DNA of 7,862 nucleotides from JAJPJX01 sp964568355 (GCA_964568355.1 CAZMRK010000524.1:1-7862), one strand, 5' to 3'. Shown: positions 1 through 5,429, numbered from the stretch's first letter. Notes: generated by a model not told the origin, from the sequence alone. A program made the numbers and translations.

Positions 1-490
1 CCGGCAGATCCGTCCGCCCGATGCTGTCCCGGAACAGCGTATCCCCGGCCACCAGCTTTTTCTCCGCGGGAATCCACACACTGATGCTGCCCGGCGTATG
101 TCCCGGCGTGTGCAGAATCTGGAATTCGGCCGCGCCCAGCCGCAGCCGGTCGCCGACCTTGACCGCTACGTCGATCTCCGCCCGCTCCGGAGTCTCCACC
201 CCCAGCCACCCGGCCTGCATCTCCATCATGTCTTGCAGGAGCGTGTCCTGCGCGTTCAGGTAGACCGGAGCCCCGGTGAATTTCCTGAGCTGCGCGGCGC
301 CGCCTATATGATCGATATGCGCATGCGTGATCACGATCGCCGTCACCTTCAGCCCATGCTTTTGAAGCACCGCCTGAATCTCCGGAATGTTGTCGCCGGG
401 ATCGATGACAATCGCTTCGCCGCTCTGTTCGTCGCCGAAAACCGAGCAGTTGCACTGCAACATCCCCACTGGCAGAATCTCGTGGATCAT
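1..490 (-). CDS. MBL-fold metallo-hydrolase (glyoxalase II-like), 3' end cut by window edge
   Basis: Reading leftward from ATG 490-488 gives 163 residues with no stop before the window edge, so the C-terminus is missing. The zinc-ligand motif of the metallo-beta-lactamase fold is present as T-H56-A-H58-I-D60-H61. It is followed by the second-shell histidine in HTPGH131TPGS and the bridging aspartate in AGD150TLF. The sequence then enters the SIGRTDLP motif typical of YcbL-type or glyoxalase II-like hydrolases of about 205-210 residues. These cytoplasmic enzymes usually bind two metals and hydrolyse thioesters such as S-lactoylglutathione, but many family members have unknown substrates, so I give no specific substrate or symbol. 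There is no signal peptide. The start lies 23 bp from the divergent membrane-protein gene. There is no Shine-Dalgarno, and a -10-like TACAAT lies 7 nt before the ATG, so the mRNA may be leaderless. Confidence 0.9.
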   Translation of the reverse strand, partial: MIHEILPVGMLQCNCSVFGDEQSGEAIVIDPGDNIPEIQAVLQKHGLKVTAIVITHAHIDHIGGAAQLRKFTGAPVYLNAQDTLLQDMMEMQAGWLGVETPERAEIDVAVKVGDRLRLGAAEFQILHTPGHTPGSISVWIPAEKKLVAGDTLFRDSIGRTDLP

Positions 491-497
491 TAAGCCG

Positions 498-507
498 ATT
501 GTATACT
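498..507. promoter_or_regulatory. Overlapping divergent -10 elements, possibly giving leaderless mRNAs both ways
   Basis: The 23-bp gap between two divergent start codons contains TATACT on the + strand (502-507), 6 nt before ATG 514. On the - strand it contains TACAAT (503-498), 7 nt before ATG 490. Both match five of six bases of the sigma-70 -10 consensus and share the palindromic GTATAC core (501-506). At normal -10 to +1 spacing each transcript would begin at or next to its start codon. Neither gene has room for a ribosome-binding site. No convincing -35 box was found on either side, so the promoter call rests on the -10 elements and spacing. Confidence 0.5.
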
Positions 508-513
508 CAACAC

Positions 514-927
514 ATGGCTGAAGCCCTGAACGTCATCATGCGCTGCCTGCACATCGGCTCCGTCGTGGCCTTGATCGGAGGCATGTTTTACGCGTGCTTT
601 ATCATGCAACCCGGTCTGAATGTGCTGCCCCCGGAATCGCGTGATGCCGCTGCCGAGAAATCGGCCGCCCGCTTCCGGCCCCTGGTCTATGCCGCCATCG
701 CCGCGCTGCTGCTCTCCGGCGCCTTCAACATCATTACCAATTCCGGCCATACGGCCTACTACCACGCCCTGCTCGGCCTGAAGCTGCTCCTGGTCGCGCA
801 CATCTTCGCCGTGGCCATTCTCGTTGTCCGGCCCAAAGCACCGCGCCGCGCCCGCCTCATGGGAGGTGCCGCCATCTCCGGCCTGATCGTGATCCTGATT
901 TCGGCCTACCTCCGAAGGATCTTCTAA
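514..927 (+). CDS. Small four-helix membrane protein, CopD-like
   Basis: This 137-residue protein has four hydrophobic segments, at about residues 12-31, 57-74, 83-105 and 116-133. Basic loops separate them (for example RPKAPRRAR at 106-114), so it should be an inner-membrane protein with both ends on the cytoplasmic side. The pattern of an early LHIGS segment with GG, a proline after helix 1, SGAFN in helix 2 and YH...LKLLL in helix 3 resembles the CopD/DUF2269 type of small membrane proteins. H13, H84 and H96 lie in or near helices and could bind metal or haem, but that is inference. I chose ATG 514 over TTG 499 because the TTG sits on the likely -10 box. The TAA is 9 nt before ygfZ on the same strand, so the two are probably cotranscribed. 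The exact function is unknown. Confidence 0.72.
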   Translation: MAEALNVIMRCLHIGSVVALIGGMFYACFIMQPGLNVLPPESRDAAAEKSAARFRPLVYAAIAALLLSGAFNIITNSGHTAYYHALLGLKLLLVAHIFAVAILVVRPKAPRRARLMGGAAISGLIVILISAYLRRIF

Positions 928-936
928 ACTGAAAGC

Positions 937-1821
937 ATGACTCCGGGATACCGGGCACTGAAGCAGGGGGCGGCTTGGCTCGATCTCACCGGCCGTGGAA
1001 TTCTCTTCGCTTCCGGCTCCGACAGCGCGCGCCTGCTCCACGCCATGAGCACCAACCACATCCAGGACCTTGAGCCCGGCGCGGCCTGCTATGCGTTTTT
1101 TCTCAACGCCCAGGGCCGTATCCAGGCCGATGCACTCATCCTCCGCCTGGATGATCGTTTCCTGCTCGATACCGAGCCCGAGACCCGCGAGCGCCTCTAT
1201 CGCCACCTGGATAAATACATCATTGCCGACGACGTCACCCTCGACGATGCCTCGGATCGCCTGGCGGTGATCGCCGTTGAAGGGCCTGCCGCGCCGTCGC
1301 TCGCCCTGTCCGGTGAGGGCCGCATCGTCGTCCCAGCCAGTTTTACCGGAGCGCCCGCCCTTCGCATCTACCTGCCGGTGGAACAGAAATCCGCGCTGCT
1401 CGAACAGCTCGCAGCCGCCGGTGTCGTACCGGCCTCCGCGGAGGATGCCGAAGCCGTTCGCCTGGAAAACGGCCATCCGCGCTATGGTCAGGATATCTTC
1501 GATATGACCCTGCCGCAGGAGACGCAGCAGATGCACGCCGTGCACTTTCAGAAAGGCTGCTACCTGGGCCAGGAGATCGTCGAGCGCATCCGCTCACGCG
1601 GCCACGTCAACAAGCTGCTGGTTCGTCTGACTCTCGAAGGCAGCCAGGTCCCCACTCCGGGCACTCCGCTTTCCGCCGAAGGAAAAGAAGCCGGCGAAAT
1701 CACCTCCGCGACCTGCTCCCCCGACCTGGGTAAAGTGGTCGCGCTAGGCTATGTGCGCGCCGCCCACGCTGCTGCCGGCACGCCCCTCCAGGCCGGCGAT
1801 CTCGCCGCTCGGGTCGTCTAA
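937..1821 (+). CDS. ygfZ: Folate-binding protein YgfZ (Fe-S cluster maintenance)
   Basis: The 294-residue protein belongs to the YgfZ/GcvT-like aminomethyltransferase-fold family. The N-terminal part matches the T-protein layout (LHAMSTNHIQDL, then YAFFLNAQGRIQADALIL). The family signature KGCYLGQE lies at residues 206-213 and includes the conserved cysteine C208. In E. coli, YgfZ binds tetrahydrofolate and supports assembly or repair of certain [4Fe-4S] enzymes, including the tRNA-modifying protein MiaB. The signature cysteine is important for this. It differs from true GcvT in being shorter and carrying the KGCYxGQE motif. No other glycine-cleavage genes are nearby. The ATG is 9 nt after the CopD-like gene, with only a weak GAAAG purine run in front, which fits translation as the second gene of a two-gene operon. 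A strong hairpin follows 7 bp after the stop. Confidence 0.92.
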   Translation: MTPGYRALKQGAAWLDLTGRGILFASGSDSARLLHAMSTNHIQDLEPGAACYAFFLNAQGRIQADALILRLDDRFLLDTEPETRERLYRHLDKYIIADDVTLDDASDRLAVIAVEGPAAPSLALSGEGRIVVPASFTGAPALRIYLPVEQKSALLEQLAAAGVVPASAEDAEAVRLENGHPRYGQDIFDMTLPQETQQMHAVHFQKGCYLGQEIVERIRSRGHVNKLLVRLTLEGSQVPTPGTPLSAEGKEAGEITSATCSPDLGKVVALGYVRAAHAAAGTPLQAGDLAARVV

Positions 1822-1828
1822 ATCAACC

Positions 1829-1911
1829 TTTGAAATGCGGGGACACTGCGGGCAAGCGTCTTGAACTCCTTCCCTGCAACGCGCGGCAGCCGTGTCCCCG
1901 CATTTTTCAAA
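1829..1911. repeat. Long inverted repeat between convergent genes; terminator-like, possible REP/MITE-type element
   Basis: The left arm (1829-1846) and right arm (1892-1911) are inverted copies with the core GCGGGGACAC...GTGTCCCCGC. The arms match over 18 positions except for two extra bases in the A/T run of the right arm, and 45 bp separate them. The central part contains further weak self-complementarity. The right arm runs into the cysC stop codon (1907-1909). For the rightward ygfZ transcript the core stem is followed by ATTTTTC, which would suit an intrinsic terminator. For the leftward transcript only three T follow. The GGGGACAC-type termini resemble palindromic elements associated with IS200-like (RAYT) transposases. 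That resemblance is from memory, and no transposase is in the window. Confidence 0.6.
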
Positions 1912-2440
1912 TCAGCCCTTTGGATTCCAAAAACGCCCAGATCCGTTCGGCGCTCTCTTCCGGTGTCTCTTGAGAGGAATTCACCACCACGTCCGGGCGA
2001 AGCGGCGGTTCATAAGGGTCCGAAACGCCGGTGAAATGTGGGATCTCTCCAGCCAGCGCTTTCTTGTAGAGGCCTTTTACATCGCGCGCCGCCAGCACCT
2101 CCAGCGGGCACTCCACGTAGACCTCCACAAAATTCTGGATGCGCGAACGCAGCTCTTCCCGCACCTCCCGGTATGGCGAGATCGCCGCCGAGATCGCAAT
2201 CACCCCGTTGCGTGACAGCAGCTCGCAGACAAACCCGATCCGCCGGATATTGATATCCCGATCCTCTTTGCTGAAGCCCAGACCCTTGGAGAGATGCGTC
2301 CGCACTTCATCGCCGTCGAGAATCTCCACACGTGCGCCCTGGTCGCGCAGGCGCTGCCCGATCAGTTCGGAGATAGTGCTTTTCCCCGCTCCGGACATCC
2401 CCGTGAACCAGAGCGTGAAGCCTTTATGTGAGAGATGCAT
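1907..2440 (-). CDS. cysC: Adenylyl-sulfate kinase (APS kinase)
   Basis: This 177-residue cytoplasmic enzyme phosphorylates adenosine 5'-phosphosulfate (APS) with ATP to give PAPS. The P-loop is complete (G14-M-S-G-A-G-K20-S-T22). The APS-kinase hallmarks follow in order: LDGDEVR at 41-47, GLGFSKEDRDINIRR at about 53-67, the ISPYR motif with S88 at the position of the phosphoserine of the family, and DVKGLYKKA. The length is close to that of stand-alone CysC, so it is not fused to an ATP sulfurylase subunit. Its ATG overlaps the end of the upstream cysH gene by 17 bp in a different frame, which points to a single transcript and translational coupling. No good Shine-Dalgarno precedes the ATG. 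The gene ends inside the right arm of the inverted repeat. No ATP sulfurylase gene (sat or cysDN) is in the window. Confidence 0.95.
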   Translation of the reverse strand: MHLSHKGFTLWFTGMSGAGKSTISELIGQRLRDQGARVEILDGDEVRTHLSKGLGFSKEDRDINIRRIGFVCELLSRNGVIAISAAISPYREVREELRSRIQNFVEVYVECPLEVLAARDVKGLYKKALAGEIPHFTGVSDPYEPPLRPDVVVNSSQETPEESAERIWAFLESKGLI

Positions 2441-3179
2441 GCGTTGCGGAAAGTACTTCGTGAACCAAAACGTCCAGCCGGCGGCCTACCCGTCCGTCCG
2501 GCAGGAAGTGGATGCCGCATTCCTTGGCTTGGTCCTGTTCCCACCACCAGCGTCCGCCGCGCTCGTCTTCGCCGGCGCCCACCGCCCGCGTGCACGGGTC
2601 GCAGCCGATGCTCGTATACCCTTTGGCATATAAGGGGTGGACAGGTACCTCGTGCTCGCTGATATATCGCTCCACGTCGGCCGCGCTCCAGTCCGCCAGC
2701 GGGCTGATCTTCACCGCCCCGGATATCTCCTCTACCTTCGGCGTCTCCTGTCGCGTCTCGCTCTGGCTGCGGCGCAATCCTACCGCCCAGGCCTTCAACG
2801 TCGCCAGCTTGCGCTCGAGCGGCCGTACCTTGCGGATATGGCAGCAGAGCAGGCGCGACGTGACGTCCCGATAGAATAGATTAGCGCCATGAGTCGAGAC
2901 CATGGAAGCCACCTCGGCAGGATCCGGATGGACCACTTCCACCGCAATCCCGTACCGCTCCCGCACCTGCTCGATCATCTGATGGGTCTCGGCGGGGAGG
3001 CGCTCCGTGTCGATCGTAAATACGCGGACCTTCGGCGAAATCCGCGCCGCCATGTCGATCACCACCATGCCCTCTTTCTGAAAACTGGTGGAGATCGCAA
3101 AGCCGTCGCCAAATTCCCCAATTGCCCAGCCGAGTACCTCCTGAGCGCTGGCTGTCTCGAACTCTGCGTATCGTCCCAA
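2424..3179 (-). CDS. cysH: Assimilatory APS/PAPS reductase with [4Fe-4S] cysteines
   Basis: The 251-residue protein has the CysH fold: STSFQKE near residues 30-36 as the nucleotide-binding loop, TIDTERLPAETH at 55-66, and the catalytic cysteine in KEC221GIH. It also carries C112-C113 and C193-x-x-C196, the four cysteines that bind a [4Fe-4S] cluster in plant-type and many bacterial APS reductases and are absent from E. coli-type PAPS reductase. The enzyme reduces APS (some members also PAPS) to sulfite with electrons from thioredoxin. A 26-residue tail follows the ECGIH motif. The start must be TTG 3179-3177. An in-frame TAG stop lies two codons upstream, and the next in-frame methionine (residue 38) is inside the substrate-binding region. 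It is first in an operon with cysC. A promoter lies so close that the leader would be only a few bases. Confidence 0.93.
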   Translation of the reverse strand: MGRYAEFETASAQEVLGWAIGEFGDGFAISTSFQKEGMVVIDMAARISPKVRVFTIDTERLPAETHQMIEQVRERYGIAVEVVHPDPAEVASMVSTHGANLFYRDVTSRLLCCHIRKVRPLERKLATLKAWAVGLRRSQSETRQETPKVEEISGAVKISPLADWSAADVERYISEHEVPVHPLYAKGYTSIGCDPCTRAVGAGEDERGGRWWWEQDQAKECGIHFLPDGRVGRRLDVLVHEVLSATHASLT

Positions 3180-3188
3180 TCTCTATCA

Positions 3189-3216
3189 AGATTAGCATAA
3201 ATACCTGAAACCGCAA
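3189..3216 (-). promoter_or_regulatory. Candidate cysH-cysC promoter
   Basis: On the - strand, TTGCGG (3216-3211) and TAATCT (3194-3189) are separated by 16 bp and fit a sigma-70 promoter with moderate matches. The -10 ends 9 nt before the TTG start codon, predicting a leader of only about 2-3 nt. A short inverted repeat lies just upstream of the -35 and could be an activator site. Confidence 0.42.
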
Positions 3217-3221
3217 TAGCC

Positions 3222-3235
3222 GGACGCTCTCGTCC
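3222..3235. promoter_or_regulatory. Short inverted repeat upstream of the cysH promoter
   Basis: GGACG (3222-3226) and CGTCC (3231-3235) form a perfect 5-bp inverted repeat with a 4-bp centre. It ends 5 bp upstream of the candidate -35 box of cysH. The spacing suits an activator-binding half-site pair, but the repeat is short and may be chance in GC-rich DNA. Confidence 0.25.
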
Positions 3236-3299
3236 CAAAATCGTACACCCAAGGCTGCCTTCGCCCGCCTAACCGGCTGAATCCAAACGACCGATCGCC

Positions 3300-3315
3300 T
3301 GGCACCCAAATTGAC
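3300..3315 (+). promoter_or_regulatory. Sigma-54-like -24/-12 element before the receiver-SpoIIE gene
   Basis: TGGCAC (3300-3305) and TTGAC (3311-3315) resemble the sigma-54 consensus TGGCAC-N5-TTGCW. The GG and the downstream G are at the exact 10-bp spacing. The -12 GC dinucleotide is GA here, which is a serious mismatch. A start site about 12 bp further on would lie near 3325, compatible with ATG 3328 or 3340 but not with GTG 3319. No better sigma-70 promoter was seen for this gene. Confidence 0.3.
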
Positions 3316-3339
3316 TCAGTGATTGGCATGAACCGGCTG

Positions 3340-4452
3340 ATGAATCCTCCCCGCACGCTGATCGCGGACGACCAGCCGCACGTTCTGGAAGCGCTGCGTC
3401 TGTTGCTGAAGTCGGAAGGCTACCAGATCGAGGCGGTAACCTCCCCGAAGGCCGTTCTGGATCATCTGGAATCCCGCCAGTACGATGTGCTCCTCATGGA
3501 TCTGAACTACGCCCTGGATACTACCTCCGGGCAGGAAGGGTTAGATCTCCTGGCTCGCGTCCAGCGGTTGGACAGCACCCTGCCGGTGGTCGTCATGACC
3601 GCTTGGGGCAGCATCCCGCTGGCGGTAGAAGCAATGCGCCGTGGGGCTCGCGATTTCGTGGAGAAGCCCTGGGAGAATAGCGAACTGCTGACCACCCTGC
3701 GTCACCAGATCGAAGAGCGGCGCAGCCGCCGGCCCAATGAGATCGAGGAAGCCGTGGCCACCCAGCGGGGTCTGCTCCCTCGCCTCCCGGAAGTGCCCGG
3801 CTGCCGGATCGCGGTCACCTGGCAGCCCGCCCAGGCCGTCGGTGGCGATTACCTGGATCTCCTGGACACCGGCGATGGCCGGCTGGCCTTCGCGATCGGC
3901 GATGTCATCGGCAAGGGTGTCCCGGCCGCGCTGCTGATGTCCAATCTCCAGGCGGCCATCCGGCTGCTCGCCTCCGAGATGCTTCCGCCCAGCCAGGTAA
4001 CCGCCCGGGCCAACCGCTTGGTCGCCCGGAATCTGGGCAACGGCAAATTCATCACGTTCTTCTACGGTCTTCTGGATCCCGCCAATTGGCGTCTGACCTA
4101 TACGAACGCCGGGCACAATGCCCCTATCCTGTTGAAAGCTAATGGAGAAGTGCATCGCCTGGATGAGGGCGGCATGGTCCTGGGCGTCTTTGCAAACGGC
4201 AGCTATAGTCAGGCGGAGATCGAGGTGGGACCCGGCGATCGCTTACTCCTCTTCACCGATGGAGTAAGCGAGGCCGAGAATACGTCCGGTGAATGCTTCG
4301 GCGAAGAGCGCCTCGTGGATCTGCTGCGAAAGAACGCCCATCGCGAAGCTGACGCGATCCGCGAAACAATCCTTCACGCGGTCACACAGTTCTGCGGCGG
4401 CCAATTTCAGGATGATCTGACAACTGTCGTATTGGCGATCGAAGCGCTTTAG
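3340..4452 (+). CDS. Response regulator: receiver domain fused to SpoIIE/RsbU-type PP2C phosphatase
   Basis: Residues 1-118 form a CheY-like receiver with the acid pair D10-D11, phosphoacceptor D54 (LLMDL), T87 (VVMTAWGS) and K109 (FVEKPW). The loop after D54 is extended (DTTSGQEG), as in some NtrC-family receivers. After a short linker, residues 145-370 form a SpoIIE-type serine phosphatase with the metal-binding motifs GGDY (168-171), GDVIGKG (187-193), NAGHNAP (256-262), FTDG (305-308) and a terminal DDLT around D358-D359, all intact. Such proteins dephosphorylate an anti-sigma-factor antagonist in partner-switching control when a sensor kinase phosphorylates the receiver. No kinase, antagonist or sigma factor gene is adjacent. 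I use ATG 3340 (370 residues); GTG 3319 (377) and ATG 3328 are alternatives. The gene overlaps the convergent secreted-protein gene by 4 bp. Confidence 0.92.
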   Translation: MNPPRTLIADDQPHVLEALRLLLKSEGYQIEAVTSPKAVLDHLESRQYDVLLMDLNYALDTTSGQEGLDLLARVQRLDSTLPVVVMTAWGSIPLAVEAMRRGARDFVEKPWENSELLTTLRHQIEERRSRRPNEIEEAVATQRGLLPRLPEVPGCRIAVTWQPAQAVGGDYLDLLDTGDGRLAFAIGDVIGKGVPAALLMSNLQAAIRLLASEMLPPSQVTARANRLVARNLGNGKFITFFYGLLDPANWRLTYTNAGHNAPILLKANGEVHRLDEGGMVLGVFANGSYSQAEIEVGPGDRLLLFTDGVSEAENTSGECFGEERLVDLLRKNAHREADAIRETILHAVTQFCGGQFQDDLTTVVLAIEAL

Positions 4453-5072
4453 CTTTCCGCTTTGCCCACCAGGATGATCGCCAGCGGCTGATCGCCCAGC
4501 TTGGCGTTCAGCACCCAATCGTGGTCCCCTTGTTTCTCCAGGCTGGGAATCTGATCGCTGCCCGAATTCCAGATGTTCAGGACCGCCGGGTGGGGCGTCC
4601 CCGAAGCCTTGCGGCTCAGAGCCACCAGCGCCTCGAAATTCGGGTCCGCGGCAGGATCTTTGTCATCTGCCACGGGCACCAGCAGCGCGAAATCGCGATT
4701 CGGCGCCACGCCCTGATGATCGCCGGTCACGGGGTAAATGCTATAACGCAGCGTGTACGTACCGGGCTTGATGGTCTGGCCGCGCCGGTCGGCTCCCTGC
4801 GCCGGGAAGCGGATCACACCCAAAAGCGCGCCCTGCGGAATTGTCGGAAGTGCGACCGCATCCTCGGTCGATTTCGGTCCACTGGGAGCGGTCTTGCGGA
4901 ACCAGATCTCGCACCAGACGGTACTGCCGTTTTCAATATTGTAGCCTTGCGGCTGCAGCTCGGAGGCGAAAGCGGCGGGCAGATCGGAAGGAAGTGCGGT
5001 TGCCGGCTCCATCTTGTACTGAGCGAAGGCCGCGCTGGCCGCCAAAGCGAAGCAGAGGACGTATTTTCTCAT
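4449..5072 (-). CDS. Secreted conserved protein of unknown function
   Basis: The 207-residue product starts MRKYVLCFALAASAAFAQ, a standard Sec signal peptide with a basic start, a hydrophobic core at 4-14 and an AFA site, giving predicted cleavage before Q18. There is no lipobox, so a soluble periplasmic or exported protein is expected. The mature part has no membrane segment and few cysteines (C54). It is rich in beta-prone stretches (PQGALLGVIRFP, PGTYTLRYSIYPVTGDHQ) and ends with LGDQPLAIILVGKAES. I recognise the style of a hypothetical family common in acidobacteria but know no function. An open frame continues upstream to 5234, but it would be read through the tRNA gene, and the signal peptide fixes the start at ATG 5072. 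An AAAGAA stretch before the ATG is a weak ribosome site. The gene lies 40 bp downstream of tRNA-Gly on the same strand and may share its transcript. Confidence 0.8.
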   Translation of the reverse strand: MRKYVLCFALAASAAFAQYKMEPATALPSDLPAAFASELQPQGYNIENGSTVWCEIWFRKTAPSGPKSTEDAVALPTIPQGALLGVIRFPAQGADRRGQTIKPGTYTLRYSIYPVTGDHQGVAPNRDFALLVPVADDKDPAADPNFEALVALSRKASGTPHPAVLNIWNSGSDQIPSLEKQGDHDWVLNAKLGDQPLAIILVGKAES

Positions 5073-5112
5073 GGTTCTTTTGTAAAGATGCTCGCCAGAG
5101 GAGGGGGGATTC

Positions 5113-5188
5113 TGGAGCGGGAGACGGGATTCGAACCCGCGACATCGACCTTGGCAAGGTCGCACTCTACCAACTGAGTTACTCCCGC
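5113..5188 (-). tRNA. tRNA-Gly (anticodon GCC), CCA encoded
   Basis: Reading leftward from 5188, a full cloverleaf forms: 7-bp acceptor GCGGGAG/CTCCCGC, D stem ACTC/GAGT with AGTTGGTA loop, anticodon stem CGACC/GGTCG with loop TTGCCAA, variable loop ATGTC, and T stem GCGGG/CCCGT (one G-T pair) with loop TTCGAAT. The anticodon GCC reads glycine codons GGC and GGT. The discriminator base is T (U73), as expected for bacterial tRNA-Gly. The 3' CCA is encoded at 5115-5113, so the whole gene is 76 bases. It sits between dnaA (divergent) and the secreted-protein gene (same strand). No terminator is visible between the tRNA and that gene. Confidence 0.97.
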
Positions 5189-5204
5189 TCGACGGCGAAG
5201 ATCC

Positions 5205-5234
5205 ATTTTCACCCGGAAACGTTTCCAGTGTCAA
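5205..5234 (-). promoter_or_regulatory. Candidate tRNA-Gly promoter with an internal palindrome
   Basis: On the - strand, a perfect -35 TTGACA (5234-5229) is followed after 18 bp by GAAAAT (5210-5205), a four-of-six match to the -10. The mature tRNA would start 16 nt after the -10, giving a short 5' leader for RNase P to remove. The spacer contains GGAAACGTTTCC (5215-5226), a perfect 12-bp palindrome. Its placement between -35 and -10 would suit a repressor operator; the central CG resembles LacI-family sites. Confidence 0.5.
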
Positions 5235-5267
5235 TTAACGCCTGCAAGTACCAGACTCAAAAAGGTT

Positions 5268-5273
5268 TATAAT
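5268..5273 (+). promoter_or_regulatory. Candidate dnaA promoter (-10)
   Basis: TATAAT at 5268-5273 is a perfect -10 hexamer facing dnaA, with no good -35 at 16-18 bp. An extended -10-like TG-C-TAGACT lies further down at 5297-5305 and could be a second start. From the first, the dnaA leader would be about 150 nt, unusually long compared with the other genes here. Confidence 0.45.
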
Positions 5274-5373
5274 GTTGTTCGGAACCTCTCCCCGTGTGCT
5301 AGACTACTTTGCGGTGATAACGCCAAGCGTCCTCGCCTGCGGTTCTTTTCCGGACTAAAACGTACCGGTTCAC

Positions 5374-5429
5374 CCACATCTCTGTGGTATTGCGACGGGG
5401 AGTCAGCGTACTCCTTTTTTGATTTTTTT
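5374..5429 (+). promoter_or_regulatory. Structured dnaA leader: two hairpins and a split T-tract (attenuator-like)
   Basis: The last 60 nt before dnaA contain a perfect CCACA/TGTGG hairpin with a TCTC loop (5374-5387). A second stem GGAGT/ACTCC follows (5399-5403 with 5410-5414, 6-nt loop), extendable by two G-T pairs. It is followed directly by T6 (5415-5420), GA and T7 (5423-5429). The dnaA ATG follows 4 nt later. The second hairpin plus U-tract has the form of a weak intrinsic terminator. No Shine-Dalgarno is present between it and the ATG. The T-tract could instead serve as a U-rich ribosome standby site or an AT-rich unwinding patch. Confidence 0.45.

Noticed and set aside
499..513. TTG 499 as the start of the CopD-like protein
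   Set aside because: It would place the first codons on the probable -10 box and adds a polar stretch (MYTQH) with no support. ATG 514 is preferred.
490..1545. Long leftward open frame of 351 codons antisense to the CopD-like gene and ygfZ
   Set aside because: Its product has no recognisable motif and has the Gly/Arg/Asp-rich look of a shadow frame. The + strand ygfZ has clear family signatures over the same bases.
3541..4155. Leftward open frame of 204 codons antisense to the receiver-SpoIIE gene
   Set aside because: It is explained as a mirror of the conserved phosphatase reading frame.
4521..5177. Rightward open frame of 218 codons antisense to the secreted-protein gene and tRNA
   Set aside because: No domain or start signal is seen, and it runs through the tRNA. 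The opposite strand has a signal peptide and plausible protein composition.
5073..5234. N-terminal extension of the secreted protein to 261 residues
   Set aside because: The extension is a translation of the tRNA-Gly gene and its promoter, and it would bury the signal peptide.
5370..5378. DnaA box in the dnaA leader (TCACCCACA)
   Set aside because: It has two mismatches to TTWTNCACA in fixed positions. It is better explained as part of the CCACA/TGTGG hairpin.
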